Notes: generated from the sequence alone by a model not told the origin. A stretch of 64,000 nucleotides of DNA from Sphingomonas sp. PR090111-T3T-6A (GCF_000383095.1 NZ_AORL01000021.1:186001-250000); one strand, 5' to 3'. Shown: positions 50,675 to 60,676, counted from the stretch's first letter. A program made the numbers and translations.

Positions 50675-52777
50675 TCAGAAGTCGAATGTCGCGGACGCCC
50701 GGACGGTACGCGCCAGGCCGACATAGAGCGTCGTGCCGCCGGTTGCCCAGTAGCGCTTGTCGGTGACGTTATCGGCGTTCACCCGGAAGGTGATCGCATG
50801 GCCGTCCGCCGTCGGCATCTTGTAGCTCGTGCCGAGGCTGAGCGTCGCATAGGCGGGCAGCACGCCCTGATCGAGCGCGTCGGTGTAGCGCTTGCTGGTG
50901 TAGTAGACACCCGCATTGAGCCCGAGTGCCGGCAGGATCGGCGGGTGATATTCCGCGAAGGCCGAGCCCGACCAGCGCGGCGTGCTGTCGATGAACTTGC
51001 CGTCCTGATCGGCATTGCCGGTCTGCTTCTGGATCGCGGTCAGATACTGGCCGGAGAGCACGACGGACAGGCTCTTGGTGAGGTTGCCCTGCACGCTCGC
51101 CTCGACGCCCTTGTTGATCTCGCGGCCGTTCACCAGGAAGATGTTGGTGGCAAGATCGGTGTAGGTCAGCCCGCGATTGATGTGGAACCACGCCACCGAC
51201 AGCAACGCGCCGAGGAACTCCGCCCGCGCGCCGACCTCGATCTGCCGGCTCTTGATCGGCGCGAGCACGTCGCCGGCATTGGCGGTGCCGTCGGGCGCGG
51301 TGCCGGCGCTTTCGAGGCCTTCGATATAGGTGAAATAGAGGCTGGTCTTCTTGGTCGGCCGAACGACGAGGCCGCCGGTCGGCGTCCAGGTCTTGATGCT
51401 GTAGTCGGTTCCGCTCGTCTTGGTCTCATAATCGACATGGCGGACGCCGCCGATCACCAGCACGCGGTCGGTGATGTGCGCGAGGTCGAGCGCGTAGAGA
51501 CCGGTATCGACGTTGGTGGTGCCGGCCAAAAAGCGGTTGGTGGTCGGGCGGAGCGCGCTCAGCGGGATGTCGAGCGGATCGTAGAGATTCTGCGCGACGG
51601 CCGCATAGCTCTGCTGGTGCTGATCCTCCTGTATCTGCCGGTTGCGCGCATAGCCGAACAACAGGTCGTGCTTGATGCCGAAGGTGTCGATCTTGCCGGC
51701 GATCTCTGTGCGCCAGTAGAGGTTCGAATATTCCTGATCGGGCGTGTAGGTGGCGACGATCGTGCCGGCGCCGGTATCGAGATTGACCTTGCCGATATTG
51801 GCGATCATCCGCTGGCGACGGGTGCGGGCATAGCCGGCCTCGGCGCGGATCGACCAGTCGTCCGAGAGCGCATAGTCCGCCCGGCCGAGCGCATTGGTCA
51901 CCCAGGTGCGATAGGGCGAATTGACCGGCGCATAGCGATTGTGCGGATTGGGGATAGCCGGCAGCGTGATGTGGCCGTTCACCGCCGCCGGCAGCGTGAT
52001 GCCGCCGGGCTCGTCGGTGGCGCGGCGATAATTCTCGACGTCGAGCTTGAACGAGAGGCGATCGGTCGCCCGCCAGTCGAACGCGCCGCTCACGACGTAG
52101 CGATAGCCGCGCACCCCGTCGATCGGCGTCTCGATATGCGCGCCATAGGCGTTGATGCGCGCGCCGAACTGTTTGTCCGCGCCGAACTGCCGGCCGATGT
52201 CGAAGCCGCCGCCGACGCCGCCCTCGTCATCGCCATTCACATAGAGGCTGGTGACGGACTGGGCGCCTGCACGCTTGGTGACGACGTTGACGATGCCCGA
52301 CGGCGTGCTGATCCCGTAATAGAGCGCGGAGACGCCCTTGAGCAGCTCGACGCGCTGCTTGTTCTCGATCGGGATGGGGCCGAGGTTGATGATCTGGAGC
52401 GCGCCATTGAGGCGATAATTGGTGCGCGCGTTCATCAGCACGCCGCGCGAGACGAAATTGTTGCTGGTGGTGGGGCTGGTCGCCTGCTGGGTCACGCCCG
52501 GCGTGTTGCGGAGCGCCTCCTCCAGCCCCTGCGCACCCTGCGAGTCGAGCAGCGAGCGTGTCACCACGGCGATGCTGGCCGGCGTATCCATGATCGACTG
52601 GTTGCGGAAAGCGCCGACTTGCACGACCTCGGCGCGGAACGGCGCTTCATGCTGGCCGGTGACGACGATCTCCTCGTCGAGGCTGCGCTCGATGCGCGGA
52701 TCGTCGGCGGCGGGAGCATCGGCGGCCGCGGCCGCAGGAGCGGCGGCCACTGCGGCGGCGAGAAGAAACATCGTCAT
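50675..52777 (-). CDS. TonB-dependent siderophore receptor
   Basis: 700 residues. Signal peptide, plug domain with EIVVTGQ as the TonB box, TPASIAVVTRSLLDSQG, VELLKGVSALYYG and PSGIVNVVTKRAG, then a 22-strand barrel ending in ASATFDF with terminal Phe. The NVVTKR and GGVRHVD patterns fit ferric-siderophore receptors. A Fur-like box lies 47 bases upstream. Divergent from a PepSY-reductase gene, a common pairing for iron release. Confidence 0.93.
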   Translation of the reverse strand: MTMFLLAAAVAAAPAAAAADAPAADDPRIERSLDEEIVVTGQHEAPFRAEVVQVGAFRNQSIMDTPASIAVVTRSLLDSQGAQGLEEALRNTPGVTQQATSPTTSNNFVSRGVLMNARTNYRLNGALQIINLGPIPIENKQRVELLKGVSALYYGISTPSGIVNVVTKRAGAQSVTSLYVNGDDEGGVGGGFDIGRQFGADKQFGARINAYGAHIETPIDGVRGYRYVVSGAFDWRATDRLSFKLDVENYRRATDEPGGITLPAAVNGHITLPAIPNPHNRYAPVNSPYRTWVTNALGRADYALSDDWSIRAEAGYARTRRQRMIANIGKVNLDTGAGTIVATYTPDQEYSNLYWRTEIAGKIDTFGIKHDLLFGYARNRQIQEDQHQQSYAAVAQNLYDPLDIPLSALRPTTNRFLAGTTNVDTGLYALDLAHITDRVLVIGGVRHVDYETKTSGTDYSIKTWTPTGGLVVRPTKKTSLYFTYIEGLESAGTAPDGTANAGDVLAPIKSRQIEVGARAEFLGALLSVAWFHINRGLTYTDLATNIFLVNGREINKGVEASVQGNLTKSLSVVLSGQYLTAIQKQTGNADQDGKFIDSTPRWSGSAFAEYHPPILPALGLNAGVYYTSKRYTDALDQGVLPAYATLSLGTSYKMPTADGHAITFRVNADNVTDKRYWATGGTTLYVGLARTVRASATFDF

Positions 52778-52823
52778 GAAAGCCCTTTCCGCGACTCACT
52801 CGCGGAGTCGTGCGGGTCACCTA

Positions 52824-52846
52824 TTGCTATTGATATCGATTCGCAA
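52824..52846. promoter_or_regulatory. Fur-like box between siderophore receptor and reductase
   Basis: TTGCTATTGATATCGATTCGCAA is an imperfect palindrome with TTGC/GCAA ends and an inner GATATC. Placed between divergent iron genes, 47 bases from one start and 12 from the other. It is probably the Fur operator for both; the match is by eye. Confidence 0.6.
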
Positions 52847-52858
52847 CATTGGTGGCGC

Positions 52859-55339
52859 ATGAAGGAATCGACGAAGGCGCCCATCACGGCGCGATGGCTC
52901 ATCTTCCAGCTTCACTGGCTGCTCGGCATCACGGCCGGGCTCGTGCTCGCCGTCATGGGCGTGACGGGCGCCTCGATGGCGTTCCAGGACGAGATACAGG
53001 GGGCGCTGGTCGGCCATGTCGGGTTAGCACCCGATCAGCAGCCTCTGGCGCCGGCCGATCTGATGCACCGCGCCGTCGCCGAGCATGGCGGCAAGGTCGT
53101 CCGCCTGCTGGTGGATCAAGACCCGACCGTGCCTGCGCGGATCAGTTTCTCCTCCGAGGAGGATGAGGGCCGCGACACGTTTCTGGTGGATCGCGGCACA
53201 GGGCGGATCCTCGGGCCGCTGCCCGCGGGGGCGCTGTTCGACACGATCAACCACCTCCATCGCTGGATGGCGTTGCCCGGCAACGGCAATGGCTTCGGCC
53301 GCCAGATCACGGGTTTCGCGGCCTTCTCGCTGATCTATTTCGCGCTGTCCGGCCTCTATATGCGCTGGCCGCGCCGGCCGCTGAACTGGCGCGCCTGGCT
53401 GGTGCTCGACGGGCGCAAGACCGGGCGCAACCTCTACCGCGAGCTGCACGCGGTCATCGGCGGCTGGGTGCTGATCTTCTACCTGACGAGCGCGCTGACC
53501 GGCCTGTGGTGGTCCTATGACTGGTATCGCTCCGGGCTCCAGTCGATGCTGGGCGGCGAGCGGGTGGAGAAGGTGAAGGCCAAGGGCAAGCCGTCCTTCG
53601 ATCTCGCCTGGCAGGGCTTCGATCAGGCGACGGCGGGCTTCACCTATGAGCGCGTGCTGATGATCCTGCCCAAGAAGGGCGCGGCCGTGCAGTTCCGTGC
53701 CCTGCCTTATGGAGCGCGGCACAATCGGGCCGATGATCTCGTCTCGATCGACGGCGCCACGGGGAAGCCGCTGTCGGTGGATCGCTACGCCACCCGCCGT
53801 CTTGGACGGACGATCCTCACCAGCATGTTCGAGATCCACCGTGGCGCCTTCTTCGGCTGGCCGGGGCGGATCGTGATGTTCACGACCAGCCTTACCATGC
53901 CCCTGTTCACGGTGACGGGGCTGCTGCTCTATCTCTCGCGCCGCCGCCGCAAGCGGGCGATCCCGGCCGAGGAGGAAACCCTCGCGGGGCAGCAGGCGGG
54001 AGACGCGCTCGTCGTCTATGCGAGCCAGTCGGGCACGGCGGAGCGGCTGGCACGGCGGACGGCGGCGATGCTGGGCGGTGCGCGGCTGGTGCCGATGGCG
54101 CGGCTCGACCCGGCCGAACTCGGGGAGGTCCGCCGGGCTTTCTTCGTGGTCAGCACTTATGGCGAGGGTGAAGCGCCGGACGATTGCCGTGCTTTCGTCC
54201 GGCGGACGATGGCCACGCCTGTCGCGGCAACGGCGCTGGACTATGCGGTGCTCGCGCTGGGGGATCGGGAATATCCCGATTTCTGCGCCTTTGGTCATGC
54301 GGTCGACGCGTGGCTTCACGAGAGCGGCGGTCGGCGGCTGTTCGATCTGATCGCCATGGACGGCGACGATGCTGATGCCCAGCGCCACTGGCAGCAGCAA
54401 CTCGCCGTGCTGGGCGCGCACCCCGAGGTGCCGGACTGGGAGCCGGCCGCCTATCAGGACTGGCGGCTGGTGGAGCGTGAGCGGCTCAATCCGGGCAGCG
54501 TTGGCGAGGGCGTCTATCGCCTGTTGCTCGAACCCATCGATCCTGCGGTCCGCTGTGAATGGCGTCCGGGCGCGATCGCGGAGGTCGTGCCACGCCATGA
54601 TCGCGCCTATGTCGATGAATGGCTTAGGAAGATGGGCATTTCCGCGACCGAAGAAGAGCGCGCGGATCTCGCGGGCGCCATTCTGCCGCTGGCCGGTGAG
54701 GCGGATGGCGAGCTGCTGACGGCGCTCCGTCCGCTGGCGCATCGCGAATATTCGATTGCCTCGCTGGCGGAGAGCGGACGGGTTGAGCTGCTTATCCGCC
54801 GCCATGTCTTCGCCGACGGGCGCATGGGCGTGGCCTCAGGCTTCCTGACGGAATCGCTGGGCGAGGGGGCGATTGTGCAGCTCCGCGTCCTGGACAATCC
54901 CGGTTTTGCCGGGCCGGAGGACGCTGCCACGCCGCTTATCCTGATCGGCAACGGCACCGGCATGGCGGGGCTCCTCGCACATCTTCGCGAGCGGGCACGA
55001 ACGGGTGGCGGCAAGGTCTGGATGATCCATGGTGAGCGCAACCGCGCGCATGACGGGCTCCATGCGGAGGAACTCGCCATGCTTCAGGCCAGGGGCGTGC
55101 TGACGCGTCTCGATCAGGCCTGGTCCCGCGATGCGGGGGAGGCGCGTTACGTCCAGCATCTCGTCGAGCGACATGGCGAAGCGATCGTCGAATGGATCGA
55201 GGCGGGCGCGGTCATCATGGTTTGCGGCAGTCTCGCGGGCATGGCCCCGGCGGTGGATGCCGCTCTGCGCGAGGCTTTGGGCGACGAGCGGCTGGAGCTT
55301 CTGGCGGCCGAGGGGCGCTACCGGCGCGACATCTACTGA
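52859..55339 (+). CDS. PepSY membrane domain fused to flavodoxin-reductase (ferric reductase-like)
   Basis: 826 residues. N-terminal PepSY_TM region with four transmembrane helices and paired His in FDTINHLHRW and FEIHRGAF (haem ligands in relatives). Near 380 begins a flavodoxin domain (VVYASQSGTAERLARR, VVSTYGEGEAPDD), then FAD binding (REYSIAS) and NADPH binding (IGNGTGMAGLLAHL, CGSLAGMA) as in cytochrome P450 reductase/sulfite reductase alpha. It could pass NADPH electrons across the inner membrane to release iron from siderophores. The frame is open upstream through the receptor on the other strand; the ATG is the family start. Confidence 0.9.
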   Translation: MKESTKAPITARWLIFQLHWLLGITAGLVLAVMGVTGASMAFQDEIQGALVGHVGLAPDQQPLAPADLMHRAVAEHGGKVVRLLVDQDPTVPARISFSSEEDEGRDTFLVDRGTGRILGPLPAGALFDTINHLHRWMALPGNGNGFGRQITGFAAFSLIYFALSGLYMRWPRRPLNWRAWLVLDGRKTGRNLYRELHAVIGGWVLIFYLTSALTGLWWSYDWYRSGLQSMLGGERVEKVKAKGKPSFDLAWQGFDQATAGFTYERVLMILPKKGAAVQFRALPYGARHNRADDLVSIDGATGKPLSVDRYATRRLGRTILTSMFEIHRGAFFGWPGRIVMFTTSLTMPLFTVTGLLLYLSRRRRKRAIPAEEETLAGQQAGDALVVYASQSGTAERLARRTAAMLGGARLVPMARLDPAELGEVRRAFFVVSTYGEGEAPDDCRAFVRRTMATPVAATALDYAVLALGDREYPDFCAFGHAVDAWLHESGGRRLFDLIAMDGDDADAQRHWQQQLAVLGAHPEVPDWEPAAYQDWRLVERERLNPGSVGEGVYRLLLEPIDPAVRCEWRPGAIAEVVPRHDRAYVDEWLRKMGISATEEERADLAGAILPLAGEADGELLTALRPLAHREYSIASLAESGRVELLIRRHVFADGRMGVASGFLTESLGEGAIVQLRVLDNPGFAGPEDAATPLILIGNGTGMAGLLAHLRERARTGGGKVWMIHGERNRAHDGLHAEELAMLQARGVLTRLDQAWSRDAGEARYVQHLVERHGEAIVEWIEAGAVIMVCGSLAGMAPAVDAALREALGDERLELLAAEGRYRRDIY

Positions 55340-55426
55340 TCGCCGGCGCCTCCTCTCATTCGGCTCTCGCCCCGGCCAATTTCCGTCGCACGCCTCTCGA
55401 CTTCCACGCGCGGCGGAGTAGCTTGG

Positions 55427-55708
55427 ATGGCCGCAGAAGGGACCAGAGAGACCGTGCGCGAGCGCAAATCGCCAGAAGATGCGGACATTGAGAGCAACCT
55501 GATCGACATCAGGCGCTATCTCCAGACTCACGCCCGGTCGACCATGTCGCATGAAGACGAGGATGCAACCGAGCCATCCGCGTGGGAAACCTACCGGCAC
55601 GCGGAATATAGCGACGGGCATCGGCCCCGCTTTTCCAGAACGGATCTGATCCTGATCGTTCTGGTGCTGGTGCTGGGCGGATTGCTGGCGGTGTTCGTGC
55701 TTTATTGA
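55427..55708 (+). CDS. Small protein with C-terminal membrane anchor
   Basis: 93 residues: an acidic/basic soluble part with a possible helix, then one hydrophobic C-terminal helix (LILIVLVLVLGGLLAVFVLY). Tail-anchored with the soluble part in the cytoplasm. No family recognised. No clear Shine-Dalgarno before the ATG. Next to the polyketide remnants but no functional link visible. Confidence 0.6.
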   Translation: MAAEGTRETVRERKSPEDADIESNLIDIRRYLQTHARSTMSHEDEDATEPSAWETYRHAEYSDGHRPRFSRTDLILIVLVLVLGGLLAVFVLY

Positions 55709-55907
55709 TGCTCCATCGATCGATTTTGGTGGGGCGATAGTCTCAGCGTAATGGCCTTTCTAACGCGAGGTCCGTTTTGGATGAATAAAAAGCGCCTATA
55801 GTCTGGCGCATTTGTCGATTTCTCTCCATTATGACGAATGTCGGCGCTGCACAGTAGCTGTCGATAACAATACACGAACCCGGCTGATGTTTTTCCGGTC
55901 GGGGGTC
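55709..55907. other. Non-coding gap, relatively AT-rich
   Basis: A 199-base stretch with noticeably more A and T than its neighbours, including AATAAAAAG and several TTTT runs. It lies at the left edge of the polyketide remnant. I see no tRNA or terminator; it may hold the promoter of the lost ketosynthase gene. Confidence 0.5.
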
Positions 55908-56234
55908 ATGAACTGTCATCCATCATCGACCTATGACGCCGCGCGCGACACCCTTCGGGATGCGGATGCCGTGGCGATCGTCTCTGCCGCCTGCCGCTAT
56001 CCCGGCGGTTGCGACGACCCGGAGGCGTTCTGGGACATGATGAAGCGCGGCAGGACGGGATTCCGCGCCGCGCCGCAAGGCTGCTCGCCCGGCTGGGACA
56101 GGGTGGGCGGCTTTCTGGATGCGCCTTTTCCGCATGCTTTCGACGCGGCCTTTTTCGATATCGCACCGGCCGAGGCTGTCGGGCTCGATTCCCAGCATCG
56201 CCTGCTGCTCGAAGTGGGATGGCGTGCTCTGGAG
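55908..56234 (+). pseudogene. Ketosynthase N-terminal fragment, truncated polyketide synthase gene
   Basis: The ATG at 55908 opens a frame that ends at 56318. Residues about 23 to 109 match a polyketide ketosynthase N-terminus: AVAIVSAACRYPGG, PEAFWDMMKRG, AFDAAFFDIAPAEAVGLD, QHRLLLEVGWRALE. Similarity stops at about 56234, where the sequence becomes the 3' end of the facing PKS gene. The catalytic Cys and His are therefore missing. It is the 5' piece of a different PKS module. Confidence 0.75.
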
Positions 56235-59200
56235 CGGCGGGTTCGCGAGACATGGCGTTGCACCAGGGTCTCCACGAAGGCCTGCTGCTCGGGCGTCAGC
56301 CGCGCGCCGGCGAGATGAATCCCCCGGATCGCGGCGACGGGTACGGGCGTCGGCGCGCGTGGCCGCACCGGCTGAGCCTGTGCCGGTGCCGGTTGCGGAG
56401 CGGCGGCGGGGAGAACGGCTCCGCCCGCTGTCGCGAGCTGCTGTCGGCTGAGTTCGGTGAGACTGCGGAGATGCTGGGCGGACATCTCCGCCATGGCCTT
56501 GAGCTGTTGCTGGAACAGCGAGCCGGCGTCGGGTGACGGCAGGACGGGCTCGACCGGCGACCCCGCCGAAATGGTCAGATCGGGCGGCACGGTCAGGAAG
56601 GCCGGAGCCTCGGGTGCGATAGCGGCCGTCCGGCGGGTGGCGTGTTTTGCCAGATAAGCCTCGATGTCGCCCAGCGTCCCCAATTCGGTGAAGAGCTGGC
56701 TCATCTTGAGTTCGACGCCGTAGGAACGCTCGACGCCTCGCCGAAGCGAGCTGACCGTCAGCGCGCCGCCGTGCCGCGCGAGCGCGGAGAGGATGTCGCC
56801 CGGCCCGATTTCGAGGAAACGGCCATATCCATCGGCCTTGAGCGCCTCGATGGCATCGGCGAAGCGGACGGGTGCCTCGATCTGCGCGCACCAATAATCG
56901 GCGTCGAGCAAGGCATGGGCTGGCCGGCGGCCGCCGCTCACCGTGGAATAGAAGGGCAGTCCGGCCGGCCGGGCCCGCACACCCTCGCAAGCGGTGCGGA
57001 AGAGCGGGACCATCGGCGCCATCAGCGGCGAATGGAAAGCGTGCGAAACGTCCAGTCGAGGCGCCCCGATCGACCGCTCGGCGAGGTTCGTCAGCACGGC
57101 GGCGAGCGCTTCCTCCTCGCCTGAGAGGGTGACGGATCCCGTGCCGTTGATCGCCGCAATGGCGACACGTCCCGCATGGGAAGACAGGAACGGCGCGACC
57201 GTCTGGGTCGAGGCGAACACCGCCGCCATCGCGCCACCCGCCGGAAGGGCTTGCATCCGCCGGCCACGCTCCAGCACCAGCCACAGCGCCTCTTCGGGTT
57301 CGAAGATGCCGGCGATCGCAGCGGCCGCGAACTCGCCGACGCTGTGGCCGACGACGGCGTCCGGCCGCACGCTCCGGCTCGCCCACAGCTCGGCCAGCGA
57401 CCATTGCAGCGAGAAGAGCAGGGGCTGGGCCACCTCCGTCCGCGACAGCGCCGAGGCGTCGCCCAGAAGCTCGGTCAGCGGCTGGCCGAGCCCGTCGCCG
57501 ACGACCGCCTCGCACCGGTCGAATGCTGACCGGAAGACGGGTTCGGAGGCATGGAGCGCCCGCCCCATGCCGACATGATGCGCGCCCTGGCCTGAAAAGA
57601 GGAACACCAGCCCGCGCGACGGGGATGTCGCATGGGATGGGGCTTCGTGCGCCGCTCCGCTGCGCAGGGCCTCGGCGAGGGCCTCCCGCGATGGCCCGAT
57701 GGCGACCATGCGCTCGCGAAGCGGACTCCGCCGTGCAGCGACGGCGCAGAGATCGGCCAGTTCCGCATCGCCGGCGGTTTCGATCCGGGCGCGCCACCGG
57801 TCGGCGGAGGCTGCGAGCGCCTTGGGGGTCGCCGCCGAGATCGGCAGGGCGAGCATCGGGCGGGCTTCGGCCGCCGGATGGGCTGTGACGGGCGGCGCGG
57901 TCACGACGATGTGTGCGTTGGTGCCGCTCAGCCCGAAGGAACTGACCCCTGCCACGCGGAGCCGCTCGCCCGCATTCCAGGGCGAGGCCGAACCCGTCAC
58001 CGCGATGGAGGAGGCCTCCCAGTCGATATGGCGGTTGGGCGTCTCGAAATGGAGGCTCGCCGGGATGATCCCGTGACGCATCGCGAGGATGACCTTCATC
58101 ACCCCCGCGATGCCGGCGGCCGCCTCGGTATGCCCTATGTTGGTCTTGACCGAGCCGAGCCGCAGCGCGCGCTCCATCGGTCGGCGGCCGAACACGGCGT
58201 CGAGCGCGCCGAACTCGATCGGATCGCCGAGAGGCGTGCCGGTGCCGTGCGCCTCGATATAGTCGATCGCGTCAGGGGCGAGGCGAGCGTCCTCCAACGC
58301 AGCTCGGATGACTGCCTGCTGGGCAAGGCCGTTGGGCGCGGTCAGCCCGTTGCTGCGCCCGTCATGATTGACCGCGGAGCCGGCCAGGACTGCATGGACA
58401 GGATCGCCGTCACGGATCGCATAGTCGAGCCGCTTGAGGAGGACGAGGCCACAACCCTCGCCTCGGCCATAGCCCGATGCGTGCTCGTCAAAGGCACGGC
58501 TGCGCCCGTCGGCAGCGAGGGCGCGGACCTTGCACAACGCCACCATGCTGTCCGGAGAGAGGAGCAGGCTCACGCCGCCTGCGAGCGCGGTGTCGCATTC
58601 CTGTCGCCGCAGCGCCTTGATAGCCGCGTTCAGCGCGACCAGCGACGAGGAACAGGCGGTGTCGAGCGTCACGCACGGTCCGCGCAGATCGTAGAAATAG
58701 GAGAGCCGTCCCGCTGCCGTGCTGAACATCACCCCGCTGCCGGCCTGCGGTGTTATCCGCGCGGGATCGCCGGAATGGATGTGGGCCTGGATATAGTCGT
58801 AGTTGGAAAGGCCGAGGAACAGGCCGGTGCGGCTGCCCGCGAGCCGTTTCGGATCGAGCCGGGCGTCCTCGAACGCCTCCCAGCTGACCTCCAGAAGCAG
58901 GCGCTGCTGCGGGTCCATCGCCTCGGCTTCCGTGGGGGTGATGCCGAAGAAGGCGGCGTCGAAGCGGCGAACATCGTCCAGCAGCGCCGCCTCGCGAACA
59001 TAGAAGCGGCCCACCGCATCGGGATCGACATCCCACCAGCGATCGAGATCGAAGCGATCGCGCGGGATTTCGGCGACGGCGTCGCGCCCGTCCTCGAGGA
59101 GTTGCCAGAAGCGCTCCGGGTCGGTCGCTCCGCCCGGAAAACGGCATCCCATGCCGATGACCGCGATCGGCCCCCGTGCGGCGAGCGCATCATTCTCGTC

Positions 59201-59272
59201 CCGCAAGGCGCGGATCTGCGTCGAGGCCTTGCGCAGGGCTTCGGCCAGTCGAGGTTCGCCTGTCGGTTCCAT
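55997..59272 (-). pseudogene. Type I polyketide synthase KS-AT, truncated, ACP and aminotransferase domains broken
   Basis: 1091 residues as it reads. KS (about 34-455) is intact with Cys207 (DTACSSS), His342 (EAHGTGT) and His381 (NIGHTEA). AT (about 555-840) has Ser644 (GHSVGEF) and HAFH at 744-747, favouring malonyl-CoA. After AT the end of an ACP appears (VERSYGVELKMSQLF, residues 847-861), but its Ser-bearing first half is absent. Near 990 the start of a class III aminotransferase domain appears (RLTPEQQAFVETLV). From about residue 1014 the frame runs antisense through the facing KS fragment. A functional KS-AT may still be made, but not a working module. Confidence 0.8.
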
Positions 59273-59412
59273 GGCAGCGCGCGACGCTCCCGCTGAGGGC
59301 TGGGATCAGGCTGGGCCGGTCGTCGCCGAAGCACCTGGGACGCAACGGTACGGCCGCCGGCGACAGCTGGCGGTTCGGCAGGCGGGCCTGCCATTGGCGA
59401 AGAGAGGGAGAG

Positions 59413-59448
59413 GCCGCCTGATCAGGGCAGATAGCCCTGTCAGGCGGC
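59413..59448 (-). terminator. Hairpin after the small hydrophobic-protein gene
   Basis: GCCGCCTGATCAGGGC pairs with GCCCTG-TCAGGCGGC with one unpaired base, a very stable stem just past the stop at 59456. The following minus-strand bases are CT-rich, not a pure T-run. Confidence 0.6.
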
Positions 59449-59455
59449 GCGGGTG

Positions 59456-59761
59456 TCAGGCCGCCTTGGCGGGCGTCGCGGCCGGCTTATGGGGCAGGGC
59501 ATCCGCCACCGAAGTCAGCAGATTGGTGCCGGTCGTGGCGATCTTGTAGGAATTGACGCGAAGGCCGATGGCGGCAAGCGCGGCCATCAGCGGCATGGAC
59601 GGCGCCAGAATGGCGGCGGCCGCGCCCGCCGCGACGAAGGTGCCGACACCGGTGCCGATATCGCCACGGATCAGGCTGCTGGCGCCGGGAAGCAGCACTT
59701 CGCCGGCCACCATCGCGGTGCGCCCAATCACGGTATTGCTGTCAGCAAGCGCGTTGCTCAT
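59456..59761 (-). CDS. Small hydrophobic protein, faintly like DUF6072
   Basis: 101 residues with two or three hydrophobic segments: VAGEVLLPGASSLIRGDIG, VGTFVAAGAAAAILAPSMP, and IGLRVNSYKIATTG, ending in an Ala/Pro tail. The layout (LLPG-s-L-G..., then NSY-K-TG) resembles DUF6072 proteins sometimes found in PKS/NRPS clusters; by eye only. The ATG at 59761 follows AAAGGA by about nine bases. Lies between PKS and phosphopantetheinyl transferase genes, so probably part of the same old cluster. Confidence 0.6.
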   Translation of the reverse strand: MSNALADSNTVIGRTAMVAGEVLLPGASSLIRGDIGTGVGTFVAAGAAAAILAPSMPLMAALAAIGLRVNSYKIATTGTNLLTSVADALPHKPAATPAKAA

Positions 59762-59929
59762 CTGTGTTGTCCTTTCCCCAAGGAAGACGTGCCGTATCTC
59801 AGGATCGGGCAACCCCAATGGTTACCGGAGACAGGGCATATCATGAGGAGGCGTGCTCCAGAGGAGCGACTGGTCTGTTTTGGACGAGACGAGGATTATC
59901 CGGCGCGAATGTGCCATTTCATTGTAGGA

Positions 59930-60676
59930 TTACCGGGCGATATCCAGGATGGCCGTGTTTCTGGTGAAGATCGTCGTAACCAGCGATGCCCAATATCCCT
60001 CTTCCGGCTGCCATGCCGCCACGCGCCAGCGATCGGAGGCGGCTTCATCCTCCCGGTCCCGGATCGTCTCGCCGCGTTCGCCGAGCAGCGCCCCGAACTC
60101 GATCGATGTCGGCGGGCGCATCAGCCCGTCCCCCAGCGCCTTCAGATAGGCCTCCTTGCGTGCCCAGGCCTCGTGGAAGAAGGCCTGCCGATCCCCCATT
60201 CGGAGCGCCGAGAAGGCGGCTTTCTCTCGTGGGCTCAACACCAGCTCCGCGACGCCCTGGAGATCGGCAATCGGGCGTATCTGCTCGACGTCGATCCCGA
60301 CCGGGCCGTCCCGCGTGATGGCATAGAGCGCCAGATCGCCCGAGTGCGAGACGTTGAAGTGCAAGGGGGCTGTATCGAAAGGGCTCCCGAGTTCGGGCTT
60401 TCCATAAGGGCCCACCCGAAGCGGCACGTCGGCGGGTTCGGTGCCCAGATAGGCGGACAGGAGCCGCCGCAGCGTCATGCGACCGAGCATGTAGAGCAGG
60501 CGGTCTCGATCGAAACGGAAGTTCGCCGCGCGTGCACGCTCCGTCTCGTCGAGAATGCCGGTGGCGGCTTCGGCATGGCCGCACAGCGCATCCAGTCGCG
60601 CGATCCAGACATGCGCCTCTCCGGGCGACAATTCCGGTATGCCGAGGTGGCCCTCCGGTCGGAACTTCCCTCTCAT
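59930..60676 (-). CDS. 4'-phosphopantetheinyl transferase, Sfp-like
   Basis: About 248 residues, the Sfp length. Metal ligands in VGIDVEQI (Asp129, Glu131) and the W-x2-KEA motif WARKEAYLKALGDGL, plus NVSHSGDLAL, are all intact. It would move phosphopantetheine from CoA to carrier-protein serines, but no carrier protein with an intact site remains nearby. The start is uncertain: ATG 60676 gives the usual length, ATG 60754 adds 26 residues, and a GTG preceded by GAGGAAGAGG lies between them. Confidence 0.85.
   Translation of the reverse strand: MRGKFRPEGHLGIPELSPGEAHVWIARLDALCGHAEAATGILDETERARAANFRFDRDRLLYMLGRMTLRRLLSAYLGTEPADVPLRVGPYGKPELGSPFDTAPLHFNVSHSGDLALYAITRDGPVGIDVEQIRPIADLQGVAELVLSPREKAAFSALRMGDRQAFFHEAWARKEAYLKALGDGLMRPPTSIEFGALLGERGETIRDREDEAASDRWRVAAWQPEEGYWASLVTTIFTRNTAILDIAR

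Noticed and set aside
50798-52858. 687-codon upstream extension of the PepSY-reductase frame
   Set aside because: It is antisense to the siderophore receptor; the family begins at the ATG at 52859.
55908-56318. Rightward frame as an intact small ketosynthase-like gene
   Set aside because: Only the first quarter of a KS is present and no active site remains; the tail is antisense to the facing PKS.
55908-59272. Inversion as the cause of the facing PKS fragments
   Set aside because: A simple deletion between converging genes already gives this arrangement; no inverted repeats were seen at the junction.
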